A stretch of 64,000 nt of DNA from Candidatus Latescibacterota bacterium (GTDB taxonomy: Bacteria > Latescibacterota > UBA2968 > UBA8231): contig JAJEFJ010000073.1 in the NCBI GenBank assembly GCA_022820485.1, positions 1-64,000 of the forward strand, in the 5' to 3' direction. The stretch's first letter is position 1, and each line of letters opens with the position of its first letter. This document shows positions 33,334-42,393 of this stretch, piece after piece. Made by a program: the position numbers and the translations under genes. The notes beneath the pieces were generated by a model. The model ran no database searches, was not told the DNA's origin, and saw only the letters and a program-made list of their open reading frames with translations.

Positions 33334-34851
33334 GTTGCGCTCGTCCCGGCTAAACTCGACGGCGATCAGGTACATAGATTGCCCTAGGGCACGGTACTTG
33401 TCCGCATAGCCCCGCGCCTGCAACTGCGCCATGGCCGCACCCGCGGACGCCAGTTCCACTACCTTGAACTCAAACAGATAGACGCACTCATTGAACAACA
33501 CGGCCATGTCCAGCCGCCCGTGGCTACTGCTGTCTTCGACCCTAGTGTCGAGTCCCAAAGCGGCAAACCAAGAATAGAACACACTGGCGTAGTAGCCTTC
33601 GTACTGGGCAATGTCGTTGTTGATGTGCCACTCATAGGGAATGCTGGCGAAGAAGGCGCGAAAGAGCGTCGCTAGTCCAGTAAAGTCGTTGGCTGAGAGC
33701 AACTCGTAGAGCTGGATGTCGTGCCGCCCTTGCTGCGATGGATCCGGACCCATAGCGCGCAGCAGGTGTTCGTTGAGGCTCTGCTTGACCTCTTGGTTGG
33801 GATAGCCCAGCCGGTACAGGGTCTTGCCGCCCAAGGTGCGCTCCTCGGCAATCGTCAGATAGCCGGTTTGGAACAGCAACGCCTCGGTGGCGATGTCCTC
33901 GACGTCGAATTTAGACAGTAGATTGTCGGTGCCGATCATGTCTTCGAGTGCCAGCGAGCCCAGCCGTCGCTCGAGCAGCGTCTCGATCAGGGACGAGGGC
34001 GACCCGGTCTCAAACCAATACGCTCTAAACTCGCGGCTGTCGAAGAACAACAGGATGTCAAAGGGGTTGTACACCTTGTCGGGGCCGCGCCAGCTATAGC
34101 CGTTGTACCAGTGGCGGATCTGGTCCCGGTCCAAGCCGGGCAATTCGGGCGCGAACACCTCATCTAAATCCGCGTCCGTGTATCCGCACAGGGCCGAGTA
34201 GCGCGGATCTAAGGTGATGTCCTTGAGATTGTTGAGCCCGGAAAACAGGCTGACTTTGGAAAATTTGCTGACGCCGGTGATGAACGAGAAGCGGATGTGG
34301 GCATCGCTGGATTTGATGACTGCGTACAGGCCGCGCAGAAAGTCGCGGTTGGTGCGGGCGATGTCCGGCGTGTCCAGTGCATCTAAAATCGGCTTGTCGT
34401 ATTCGTCGATCAGCACGACGACCGGCTGCCCGGTTTGGTCGTGCAATGCCTCTAGCAGGTGGGCGAATCGCTCTGGTCCAGTAGCATAGGCTGACTCCAC
34501 TCCGGTGCGCCGCTCGACCGCATCCAACTGGGCCATCAGGTTGGTCTTCACGTAGCCCGGCTCCTTGAAGTGGCCGCTACCAAAGTCGAGCCGCAGCACT
34601 GGATGGTGCCCCGACCAATCCCAGCGATCGTGAATGTTCAGCCCGGCAAACAGCGGCTCGTTGCCCTCGAACAGTTCCTTGAGCATGTCCAAAAACAGGC
34701 TCTTACCAAAGCGCCGTGGCCGCGACAGAAAGTAGTGTGTGCCCTCGTCGAGCAGCCGCTGGATGTAGCCGGTTTTGTCCACGTAGTAGCAGTCCTCTTC
34801 CCGGATCTTGCGGAGCGTCTGAAGGCCGATGGGCAATCTGCGTTTGTCCAT
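33304..34851 (-). CDS. AAA-ATPase-like/PD-(D/E)XK nuclease-like protein
   Basis: Two-part protein of 515 residues. The N-terminal part (PF09820-like) has YYVDKTGYI and a P-loop SRPRRFGKS (43-51) and VVLIDEYDKPI as Walker B. The C-terminal part (PF08011-like) has GRLDMAV (Asp448) and LFEFKV (Glu461-x-Lys463), a PD-(D/E)XK nuclease signature. Such proteins are often multi-copy and their function is not settled. The start MDKRRLPIGLQ matches the family; twelve upstream codons are unsupported. Its end overlaps the convergent PhyH gene. Confidence 0.87.
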   Translation of the reverse strand: MDKRRLPIGLQTLRKIREEDCYYVDKTGYIQRLLDEGTHYFLSRPRRFGKSLFLDMLKELFEGNEPLFAGLNIHDRWDWSGHHPVLRLDFGSGHFKEPGYVKTNLMAQLDAVERRTGVESAYATGPERFAHLLEALHDQTGQPVVVLIDEYDKPILDALDTPDIARTNRDFLRGLYAVIKSSDAHIRFSFITGVSKFSKVSLFSGLNNLKDITLDPRYSALCGYTDADLDEVFAPELPGLDRDQIRHWYNGYSWRGPDKVYNPFDILLFFDSREFRAYWFETGSPSSLIETLLERRLGSLALEDMIGTDNLLSKFDVEDIATEALLFQTGYLTIAEERTLGGKTLYRLGYPNQEVKQSLNEHLLRAMGPDPSQQGRHDIQLYELLSANDFTGLATLFRAFFASIPYEWHINNDIAQYEGYYASVFYSWFAALGLDTRVEDSSSHGRLDMAVLFNECVYLFEFKVVELASAGAAMAQLQARGYADKYRALGQSMYLIAVEFSRDERNLAAFDVERA

Positions 34852-34890
34852 ATCGTAAATATGCTTGCATCCATGCTGAGGCAGCAAGCG

Positions 34891-36132
34891 TTACTCAGAT
34901 TTTTGCGGAGTAGCTGGCGGTCGAGCAAACACGTCTGACCAGTCCATCCGACCGGTAAGCTGCATAGCGGCGAAGAGCGTGGCAATGCACAGGATGGTAA
35001 TGGCCAAGCCGGTATAGCCGACGAAGAAGAAGGTGTAGGAGAAGAGTACCAAGTAGATGAATTGGGCCAAGCCCACCTCTACCAAGGCCAGCCGCAGGCC
35101 AACCACCAGCCGCATGTAGGAGATTACCAAGAAAACGGACACGGCCGCGGCCACTAAAAAGGCGTAGTGGATGAGCAAGTGGTCGGCTAGGTAGGCCAAA
35201 AGCAAGTGGAAGCTGAAAAAGGCCGCGCCGATGAAGAAGTAATTCATCGGATGGATGTCGATGCCTTTGACCGCGGCAAAGACGAAGAGAACGAAGAAAA
35301 AGAGAAAGAGGGACATGGGCGCGGCTTGGGTCACGTCTTGTACCCAAGGGCCTGGATTGAGGCGGGCGGGCATGACCATGCCAAGGGAAGCTCCGGTGAG
35401 CAAGCGGTCGTACTGCCAAGTGAGACGCCAGCCATCGGCAGTGCGCTCCTTGTGGGTGGGTGCCAGGCTTTGGCGCGGGAAGTCGATGGCGTCGAAATCA
35501 GTGTGCATGACCAACTCGAAATCGGAGACCTGTTCGACGTGGTCGCCGAAGCGGTACCACCATTCTTCTAAACCCTGCGATTGATAGGAAAGACGGATCT
35601 GGCGGCTCTGGCCCGGCGCTAACTGCAACGGTTGTTGCAAGTGTCCTTCGGCCAGTGGCAGCGGAGCGATGGGTTGGCCGTCAATGGATAGGGTGAAATC
35701 ATCGTACACAGCTTGAGAGGTTGGCAGGGCCAGATCGAAGGTCAGGTCGAGGGGGCGATCGGTCGCGTTGGTCGCGGTATAGGTGGCGTCCAGTTCCACT
35801 TGGTAGGTGGAGTACCACAGCAGGCCCTTGCGGCGGTGTTCGAGGTGGAAATCGACTTGTAGGCGGCTGGCTTCTAGGGGCATGAGATGCCGTCGCTCCT
35901 TGGAGTGCTCTGTCGTCTGGCCGTCAGGGGTCTGTTTGACGATGGTTTCCTCGGTGGTCCAGTACAGGAGTGGGGCGCGTTGGGATTGGGGGGTGCCCCA
36001 CAATTGGCCTACCTCGGCTTTGAGCTTGGTGTCTTGCTGGTGGGTGCGGTGCGAGACGACCTCTGCCAAGATGATCCAAGCGACGCTCGTGCAGGCAAAA
36101 ATGAAGCCGATAGCGGCGATGCGGTATAACAT
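34891..36132 (-). CDS. creD: CreD-like inner-membrane protein
   Basis: Signal-anchor at the N-terminus (YRIAAIGFIFACTSVAWII), a large periplasmic beta domain (about 30-270) and five or more C-terminal membrane segments starting PMSLFLFFFVLFVFAAVKG. The end pattern HPMNYFFIGAAFFSFHLLL ... GRMDW corresponds to the CreD family (PF06123), a cell-envelope protein whose role is unclear. AAGGAGGG lies 5 bases before ATG 36132; an upstream in-frame TTG is less likely. No CreBC genes are nearby, so the CreD name is by similarity only. Confidence 0.75.
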   Translation of the reverse strand: MLYRIAAIGFIFACTSVAWIILAEVVSHRTHQQDTKLKAEVGQLWGTPQSQRAPLLYWTTEETIVKQTPDGQTTEHSKERRHLMPLEASRLQVDFHLEHRRKGLLWYSTYQVELDATYTATNATDRPLDLTFDLALPTSQAVYDDFTLSIDGQPIAPLPLAEGHLQQPLQLAPGQSRQIRLSYQSQGLEEWWYRFGDHVEQVSDFELVMHTDFDAIDFPRQSLAPTHKERTADGWRLTWQYDRLLTGASLGMVMPARLNPGPWVQDVTQAAPMSLFLFFFVLFVFAAVKGIDIHPMNYFFIGAAFFSFHLLLAYLADHLLIHYAFLVAAAVSVFLVISYMRLVVGLRLALVEVGLAQFIYLVLFSYTFFFVGYTGLAITILCIATLFAAMQLTGRMDWSDVFARPPATPQKSE

Positions 36133-36292
36133 GAAGCCCTCCTTCAACTGCGTTTGAACGTCTAGCCGATAGCTAAAGTTCCGCTTACAGATAAAGTAAT
36201 CGCCTCAGGGGCGGTCCTCCAGCCAGTGCCGAAAGAAGCCGCTGCTGCTTAGTTGAAGGTCGCACGTCGTTGGGAGCGCGGGCGGCGATGCG

Positions 36293-38017
36293 TCAGTGCA
36301 ATAGCGTCAGTTTATGCGTCTCGACAGCTTCATCAACCGAAAGCACCAAAAGATAGGTGCCCGACGCTTGGAACTGCCCGGCTTGGTCGCGGCCGTCCCA
36401 GACGAATTGGTAGCTTCCCGCCGGACGCACCCCCTCAGTGGCCAGCACCCGCACCTGTTGTCCGAGCTCATTGTAGATACGAACCGATACGGACGCCGAG
36501 TGCGTCAACTCAAAGGCGATGGTAACAGCGGCGTTGAACGGATTGGGGTACAGGCGCAAGGCGGACAACGCTTCTTCAGCAAGGGGTGCCGCCGCCTGCT
36601 CCTTGACGACCGTGGCTGCTGGAGGCATCATCCACTCGCTGACCCGGCAGATGCGGCGTAGCTGGGAAAATGCCCCCCCGGCCCACATAAAGTCCCCAGA
36701 CGACATCGCGACCAACAGATCGTCCTCGGGCGTCAACAGCAGGAGATAGGGCCACCAAATCGGAGCCTCCAACGCCGAACCGCCATCGCCGATATGATCG
36801 CGGCAAACAGCCTGCTCCCAATCCTTGTCAGCCACCCGCTTTTCGGCGTGCTGACAGCCTGATGAAAAACCGTAATCCAAGCCGTTGCCAGCGATGGTTT
36901 CGAGGATACCGTCGGGTCGGACGCGATGAATGCGATGGAAGTTAGCATTGGCAATATACAGTGTACCCTGAGAGTCGATGACTAGGTCTGTAGAAAAATA
37001 GAAAGGAGCTTCGGTCGCCGGTCGGCCGTTGGCGACAAAGTATCCGCCTAAGCGCTCCTCCAATTTCCACTCCCCCTCTAACGCGGCGTTGCGCATGGCC
37101 CTACGATCGTCCCGATTAAACGGGTCTCCCCAAGCCGACCCGGCCACGTGGTCAATCACGCCATCGGCCAATCGGCGGAAGACCTGAGTCCGCGTCCTAA
37201 AATACAGCTCCCCTTGGGCAGTCACTGTCAACGATCCAGCCCAAGGAACCTCCACTAGCGTGGTGATTTTCCTTTGCGCGTCAATGCGCCGAATACCCTT
37301 ATTGCCCGAAAATAGCAGATGGCCCGCCTGATCGAACACTAGCGAATTGATGATGGTCTCTTCAAATGGGCCGACAAAGGTGACCACCTGCCCGTCTGAT
37401 TCCAACCGTGCGATGCGCGACAGCACCGGCAATGGCAGGAGTTGGTCGTAGCTTTCTTCGGTCTGCTTCCGGTTGACATAATCGACAAAGTAGAGCCGAC
37501 CGTGCCGATCAAAGGCCATCGCGCCTGGCGCAATGCGGGCGTCCAGTGCTGCGACGGTGTCCGCCAAGACATTGAAACGCTGCAACAGAGGGGGCCGATG
37601 TGTAGTTGTTTCATCGTATCCGAGGGGATGCCGGGCGTAGTCATAGTCGTCCTCGGTGTACGAGATATGATACTGGGGTACGCCGACGATGCGGATGGCG
37701 GTGCCGTCAGCTTCAAGCCGGTAGATGATCGTCTGGTCGGCTACGTAGATGCGCCCTTGAGGGCCTACGGCTAACGCTTGCGGATAATAGCTGCGGTACT
37801 CTGGCGCGGCTACTTTGTCGGCCGGGCCACCTACGGTTTCGTACTGTACCGGCGGATAGATCGTGTAGTTGCTGAAAGTGGCCAAGTAATCGCCGTCGGG
37901 AGCCGTCACGGTGGTGATGGTGCCCGGCGTACCACAAGGCGTCAGCCCCCAAACAGATACACGCAGATACACGACCCCCAACAAGGCGAGGAGAACGCCA
38001 CACCGATGCCTAAGCAT
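36293..38017 (-). CDS. Secreted NHL-type propeller with sorting tail, copy 1
   Basis: 574 residues: signal peptide (1-24), propeller blades with patterns such as LAVGPQGRIYVAD, MAFDRHGRLYFVDYV, LVIDSQGTLYIANANFHRIHRV, then a FlgD-like/type IX sorting tail (about 486-574; RLYPNPFNAAVTI, WDGRDQAGQ, HKLTLLH). Such proteins are displayed or released at the surface; ligand unknown. GAGGAGGAA precedes the ATG. Last gene of a tight minus-strand operon. It is closest to copy 3: their first 110 residues are nearly identical. Confidence 0.85.
   Translation of the reverse strand: MLRHRCGVLLALLGVVYLRVSVWGLTPCGTPGTITTVTAPDGDYLATFSNYTIYPPVQYETVGGPADKVAAPEYRSYYPQALAVGPQGRIYVADQTIIYRLEADGTAIRIVGVPQYHISYTEDDYDYARHPLGYDETTTHRPPLLQRFNVLADTVAALDARIAPGAMAFDRHGRLYFVDYVNRKQTEESYDQLLPLPVLSRIARLESDGQVVTFVGPFEETIINSLVFDQAGHLLFSGNKGIRRIDAQRKITTLVEVPWAGSLTVTAQGELYFRTRTQVFRRLADGVIDHVAGSAWGDPFNRDDRRAMRNAALEGEWKLEERLGGYFVANGRPATEAPFYFSTDLVIDSQGTLYIANANFHRIHRVRPDGILETIAGNGLDYGFSSGCQHAEKRVADKDWEQAVCRDHIGDGGSALEAPIWWPYLLLLTPEDDLLVAMSSGDFMWAGGAFSQLRRICRVSEWMMPPAATVVKEQAAAPLAEEALSALRLYPNPFNAAVTIAFELTHSASVSVRIYNELGQQVRVLATEGVRPAGSYQFVWDGRDQAGQFQASGTYLLVLSVDEAVETHKLTLLH
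36299..36560 (-). repeat. Shared sorting-tail DNA repeat, copy A
   Basis: The 3' end of NHL gene 1. It is nearly base-for-base the same as the matching parts of the three genes upstream in the operon. Boundaries are approximate. Confidence 0.7.
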
Positions 38018-38028
38018 GACCTTCCTCC

Positions 38029-39573
38029 TCAGTGCAACAGCGTCAGCTTATGAGTTTCAATAGCCCCATCAACCGAAAGCACCAGCAGATACGTGCCCGA
38101 CGCTTGGAACTGCCCGGCTTGATCGCGCCCATCCCAGACGAATTGGTAGCTTCCGGCCGGACGAACCCCCTCGGTAGCCAGCACCCGTACCTGCTGCCCT
38201 AGTTCATTGTAGATACGCACCGATACGGACGCCGAATGCGTCAAGTCGAAGGTGAGGGTGACAGCGGCGTTGAACGGATTGGGATATAGGCGCAAGGCGG
38301 ACAACGCTTCTTCAGCAAGGGTTGCCGACTCCTGCTCCTCGACGACCGTGGATGCTGGAGACGCCATCCACTCGCTGACTCGACAGATGCGGCGTAGCTG
38401 GGAAAACGCTCCCCCGGCCCACGTATAGCCCCCATGCAACATAGCGACTAAGATATCTCCCTCTTGAGTAAAGAGCATGGACCAAGGCCGCCAGATAGTA
38501 GCCTTCAATGCCGGACCCTCATCGCCTATATGGTCTTGACAGCGATGCTCCGATAAACGCTTTCCAGCCGCTACGCGCTTTCCGGCTACACAGCCTTGTA
38601 AATAACGGAAATCTAATCCGTTGCCGGCGACGGTTTCTATAATGCCATTTGGCCGAACCCGATGAATGCGATTTGAATAGTAATCGGCAATATACAGAGA
38701 ACCCTCTTCGTCGATAGCTAGGCTCGCTGGTGTATCTAAGGATGCTTGAGTGGCTGGCAGGTTGTAATAGTAACGCCCCCCGTCCTCGAACTCCTTGCCA
38801 ACGACGCTATCCGGATCCATTCCCGACCCGGTGATGGGTTCAGTCTCGCCATCGGCGGAACGGCGAAAGACCTGATGGCCCAGCGAAAAATACAGTACCC
38901 CTTGGCCATCTATGATAAGTTCCCGTACTGAATCTGCTTCCAGCAGCGTGGAGACGACCCCTTGACCATCAATACGCCGGATGCCTCCCCTGCCGGCGAC
39001 TAGCAGATTCCCTTCCCGATCAAAAACCAGCGAATTGATGATGCCAAATTGTGCCTCTCTGGCCGGTCCACCATCGCCGCTGGACCCGATTTCGCCGGTG
39101 CCAGCAAAGGTGACTACCAATCCGTCCGTCTCTAAACGTGCGACGCGGGACAGGCTCCGTTTTCCCCCGTCGGACCACGCCCAGTTGACGTGATCAACAA
39201 AGTAGAGCCGACCTTGTTGGTCAAAGGCCATCGCCCCCGGCGCAATGCGGGCGTTCAGTGCCGCGACGCTGTCTAGTAAGACATTGTCCCTTCGTTCTCT
39301 GCGGGTCTGTGGAACGCCGACGAGGCGCGTGGCCGTGCCATCGGCTTCAAGGCGGTAAATCAGTGAGGCGTCGGCCACATAGAGATGCCCCGACGGGTCT
39401 AACGCCAAGCCAAAGGGTACGTAGCTCTTATAGTCGCCAAAGGCGGCGAGATAATCGTCGGTGGGAGCCGTTACGGTAGTGATGGTGCCCGGCGCACCAC
39501 ATGGCGGCAGACCCCAAACAGATACACTCGGCGACACGACCCCCAACAAGGCGAGAAGAACAGGAGTCCGCAT
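38029..39573 (-). CDS. Secreted NHL-type propeller with sorting tail, copy 2
   Basis: 514 residues with signal peptide (1-20), NHL blades (LALDPSGHLYVAD, MAFDQQGRLYFVDHV, FAGTGEIGSSGDGGPA, LAIDEEGSLYIADYYSNRIHRV) and the same FlgD-like tail as its neighbours. It keeps the canonical GDGGPA turn that copies 1 and 3 have lost, and is shorter through one blade-region deletion. It begins 8 bases after the stop of copy 3 and ends 11 bases before copy 1, so all are one transcript. Confidence 0.85.
   Translation of the reverse strand: MRTPVLLALLGVVSPSVSVWGLPPCGAPGTITTVTAPTDDYLAAFGDYKSYVPFGLALDPSGHLYVADASLIYRLEADGTATRLVGVPQTRRERRDNVLLDSVAALNARIAPGAMAFDQQGRLYFVDHVNWAWSDGGKRSLSRVARLETDGLVVTFAGTGEIGSSGDGGPAREAQFGIINSLVFDREGNLLVAGRGGIRRIDGQGVVSTLLEADSVRELIIDGQGVLYFSLGHQVFRRSADGETEPITGSGMDPDSVVGKEFEDGGRYYYNLPATQASLDTPASLAIDEEGSLYIADYYSNRIHRVRPNGIIETVAGNGLDFRYLQGCVAGKRVAAGKRLSEHRCQDHIGDEGPALKATIWRPWSMLFTQEGDILVAMLHGGYTWAGGAFSQLRRICRVSEWMASPASTVVEEQESATLAEEALSALRLYPNPFNAAVTLTFDLTHSASVSVRIYNELGQQVRVLATEGVRPAGSYQFVWDGRDQAGQFQASGTYLLVLSVDGAIETHKLTLLH
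38035..38300 (-). repeat. Shared sorting-tail DNA repeat, copy B
   Basis: The 3' end of NHL gene 2, same repeat family as 36299-36560 with a few more differences. Boundaries are approximate. Confidence 0.7.
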
Positions 39574-39581
39574 AGTTCGCT

Positions 39582-41225
39582 TTAGTGCAACAGCGTCAGC
39601 TTATGCGTCTCGACAGCCCCATCTACTGAAAGCACCAAAAGATAGGTGCCCGACGCTTGGAACTGCCCGGCTTGGTCTCGACCATCCCAGACGAATTGGT
39701 AGCTTCCGGCCGGACGCACCCCCTCAGTGGCCAGCACCCGCACCTGCTGCCCGAGCTCATTGTAGATACGAACCGATACGGACGCCGAGTGCGTCAACTC
39801 AAAGGCGATAGTAACAGCGGCGTTGAACGGATTGGGATATAGGCGCAAGGCAGATAACGCTTCTTCAGCAAGGGTTGCCGACCCTTGCTCCTTGACGACC
39901 GTGGCTGCTGGAGACGCCATCCACTCGCTGACCCGGCAGATGCGGCGCAAATGGGAAAATACTCCACCAGTCCACCACATAATGTTCGCCACCGACATCG
40001 CCACTAACAGATCGCCCTCTGGCGTCAATAGCAACTGAGAAGGATGCCAGACCGGAGCCGCCAACGCCGAACCCCCATCGCCGATATGGTCGCGGCAGCG
40101 TTCTGTCCACCCCGCTGGATCGCTATTACAGCCTAGGGAAAAACTAGCATCCACTCCGTTGCCGGCAATGGTTTCGAGGATGCCATCGGGTCGGACGCGA
40201 TGAATGCGGTTGAAATAGTAATTGGCGATATACAAGCTGCCCTGTGGGTCAATAGCGATGCTCGCGGGGAAGTCTAAAAGGGCTTCGGTCGCCGGTCGTC
40301 CTTCGGCACCAAAGTGACGACGCCATTTGCCCTCAAATTCCTCGCCGACAATCTGGTCGGGGGCTGCCCCCAACCCGGCTAAGTGTTCGATTTCGCCCTC
40401 GGCGTGGCGGCGGAAGACCTGAGTCCGCGTCCCAAAATACAGCCTCCCTTGGTCATCGACTCGCAACGACCCTACCCAAGGCACTTCCACTAGCGTGGTG
40501 ATTTTCCTTTGCGCGTCAATGCGCCGAATGCCCTTATTGCCCGAAAATAGCAGATGATCCTCCTGATCGAACACCAGCGAATTGATGACGGTCTCTTCAA
40601 ATGGGCCGACAAAGGTGGCCACCTGCCCGTCTGCTTCCAACCGTGCGATGCGCGACAGCACCGGCAATCTTTTTTCGGTCCGATTTTGGTTGACATAATC
40701 GACAAAGTAGAGCCGACCGTGCCGATCAAAGGCCATCGCGCCTGGCGCAATGCGGGCGTCCAGCGCTGCGACGGTGTCCGCCAAGACATTGAAACGCTGC
40801 AACAAAGGGGGCATAGCAGTATGTATTTCATCGTATCCGAGAGGATTTTGGTCGTAGGCATAGTCATCTTCGCGGTACGCGATGTGATATTGCGGTACGC
40901 CGACGATGCGGGTGGCGGTGCCGTCGGATTCAAGCCGGTAGATGATCGTCTGGTCGGCTACGTAGATGTGCCCTTGAGGGCCTACGGCTAACGCTTGCGG
41001 ATAATAGCTGCGGTACTCTGGCGCGGCTACTTTGTCGGCCGGGCCACCTACGGTTTCGTACTCTACCGGCGGATAGATCGTGTAGTTGCTGAAAGTGGCC
41101 AAGTAATCGCCGTCGGGGGCGGTCACGGTGGTGATGGTGCCCGGGGCGTCACATGGCGGCAGACCCCAAACAGATACACTCGGCGACACGACCCCCAACA
41201 AGGCAAGAAGAACAGGAGTCCGCAT
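39582..41225 (-). CDS. Secreted NHL-type propeller with sorting tail, copy 3
   Basis: 547 residues. The signal peptide (MRTPVLLALLGVV...) is identical to copy 2, the next 90 residues are almost identical to copy 1, and the tail is common to all, so the gene is a mosaic of its neighbours. Blades include LAVGPQGHIYVAD, MAFDRHGRLYFVDYV and IAIDPQGSLYIANYYFNRIHRV. It lies 8 bases from both flanking genes. Function unknown; a surface propeller for binding is the simplest reading. Confidence 0.85.
   Translation of the reverse strand: MRTPVLLALLGVVSPSVSVWGLPPCDAPGTITTVTAPDGDYLATFSNYTIYPPVEYETVGGPADKVAAPEYRSYYPQALAVGPQGHIYVADQTIIYRLESDGTATRIVGVPQYHIAYREDDYAYDQNPLGYDEIHTAMPPLLQRFNVLADTVAALDARIAPGAMAFDRHGRLYFVDYVNQNRTEKRLPVLSRIARLEADGQVATFVGPFEETVINSLVFDQEDHLLFSGNKGIRRIDAQRKITTLVEVPWVGSLRVDDQGRLYFGTRTQVFRRHAEGEIEHLAGLGAAPDQIVGEEFEGKWRRHFGAEGRPATEALLDFPASIAIDPQGSLYIANYYFNRIHRVRPDGILETIAGNGVDASFSLGCNSDPAGWTERCRDHIGDGGSALAAPVWHPSQLLLTPEGDLLVAMSVANIMWWTGGVFSHLRRICRVSEWMASPAATVVKEQGSATLAEEALSALRLYPNPFNAAVTIAFELTHSASVSVRIYNELGQQVRVLATEGVRPAGSYQFVWDGRDQAGQFQASGTYLLVLSVDGAVETHKLTLLH
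39588..39850 (-). repeat. Shared sorting-tail DNA repeat, copy C
   Basis: The 3' end of NHL gene 3. The sequence around its stop codon and the start of the next gene is the same as around the stop of the metalloprotease gene (41218-41296), so the repeat includes the gene junction. Confidence 0.7.
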
Positions 41226-41233
41226 AGTTCGCT

Positions 41234-42349
41234 TTAGTGCAACAGCGTCAGCTTATGCGTCTCGACAGCCCCATCTACTGAAAGCACCAAAAGATAGATG
41301 CCTGACGCTTGGAACTGCCCGGCTTGGTCGCGACCGTCCCAGACGAATTGGTAGCTTCCGGCCGGACGCACCCCCTCGGTAGCCAGCACCCGTACCTGCT
41401 GCCCTAGTTCATTGTAGATACGAACCGATACGGACGCCGAGTGTTCCAACTTGAAGGCGATGGTAACTTCTGGATTGAATGGATTGGGGAAAACACTCGC
41501 TTGTGTTACGTCACCCTCCTCTAAGCGACCATCGACTACGATCTTTGAACTTTGGCCGTCGCCGCCAAACAAAGATCGGACGCTGTTGGAGCCTACGTAA
41601 ATATATCGGTAACCGGCCTTGTCATTGTTCGTGACCGTCCGCTGGCCCAGCGCTTCATACGCGGACTCATAATCGTCACACCAATCGGCACTGGAGGTCA
41701 TCGCGTTTTTGCCGCTAGCATGGCCCAGCCCGAGGGCGTGGCCCAGTTCGTGGGTCACAACGCTCTGCACATCCTTGGAATCCGTCCCACAGCTAGACGT
41801 GGTAGTCGTCCATTGTTTGCGATCATTAAGGACGATATCGACATCGGAAAACTCGCCGATGTCAACTCCGCTTGTCGGTGCCGTGATCAGGGTAAAGCCA
41901 TTAACGTGACTGATGGTACTGTGGTTGGACCAGAAAATGGTATTGACCCCATCGTTGGGATCGTTGGTTCGGTATATATCCATTCCACCGTAACTGATAC
42001 TGAGAACACTCGCATCAATGTTGTCCCAAGAGGAGATGGCGCTCCGTATAGCACTCGTCATCGGAGCAAAAGAACTGAAATCACTGGAGGGAAATCCCAT
42101 TTTGAATTTTACGGAGGACGCATCCCAGAAGACCCAGTCGTAGGAGCTATTGGGTGTATTAGGCAAACCACTGTTGTTGCCTACCCACCATATAGCCCTA
42201 TATGTTCTGCCTAGCTTCCTATCAGGTTCAAAACCTCCCCCTTGGCTAGGTCGCAGGAACATTATGGTATAGGGGTCCGCCTCCCCATCTTCCGCGACAA
42301 CCAACAGGCTGACCAGTGGGATCCACAAGAGCTTGAACATAGGTTTCAT
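41234..42349 (-). CDS. Secreted matrixin-like zinc metalloprotease with sorting tail
   Basis: 371 residues: signal peptide (1-24), a metzincin catalytic domain with HELGHALGLGH (His200, Glu201, His204, His210) and NAMTSS supplying the Met-turn (Met217), and the shared FlgD-like tail (FPNPFNPEVTIAFKL to HKLTLLH). The zinc site is complete, so an active extracellular protease is expected. There is no obvious propeptide Cys switch. GAGGAGAGAGG lies before ATG 42349. It heads the run of three NHL genes and follows an unknown secreted protein that could be its inhibitor or partner (inference). Confidence 0.88.
   Translation of the reverse strand: MKPMFKLLWIPLVSLLVVAEDGEADPYTIMFLRPSQGGGFEPDRKLGRTYRAIWWVGNNSGLPNTPNSSYDWVFWDASSVKFKMGFPSSDFSSFAPMTSAIRSAISSWDNIDASVLSISYGGMDIYRTNDPNDGVNTIFWSNHSTISHVNGFTLITAPTSGVDIGEFSDVDIVLNDRKQWTTTTSSCGTDSKDVQSVVTHELGHALGLGHASGKNAMTSSADWCDDYESAYEALGQRTVTNNDKAGYRYIYVGSNSVRSLFGGDGQSSKIVVDGRLEEGDVTQASVFPNPFNPEVTIAFKLEHSASVSVRIYNELGQQVRVLATEGVRPAGSYQFVWDGRDQAGQFQASGIYLLVLSVDGAVETHKLTLLH
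41240..41450 (-). repeat. Shared sorting-tail DNA repeat, copy D
   Basis: The 3' end of the metalloprotease gene. Identity with copies A-C is high from the stop codon to about 41450 and then stops, at the point where the protein turns from the SASVSVRIYNELG block to its own sequence. Confidence 0.7.
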
Positions 42350-42393
42350 TTCCTCTCTCCTCGTTAAGCGTAAAAATAAAAAGAACTTGCTGC

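Noticed and set aside
36133-36292. Remnant gene between the CreD-like and NHL genes
   Set aside because: A short minus-strand frame with SSSGFFRHWLEDRP looks protein-like, but it is too short to assign and may be chance.
36299-41450. CRISPR array or satellite interpretation of the repeated blocks
   Set aside because: The repeats are over 200 bases long, in frame and at gene ends; they are shared protein domains, not spacers and repeats.
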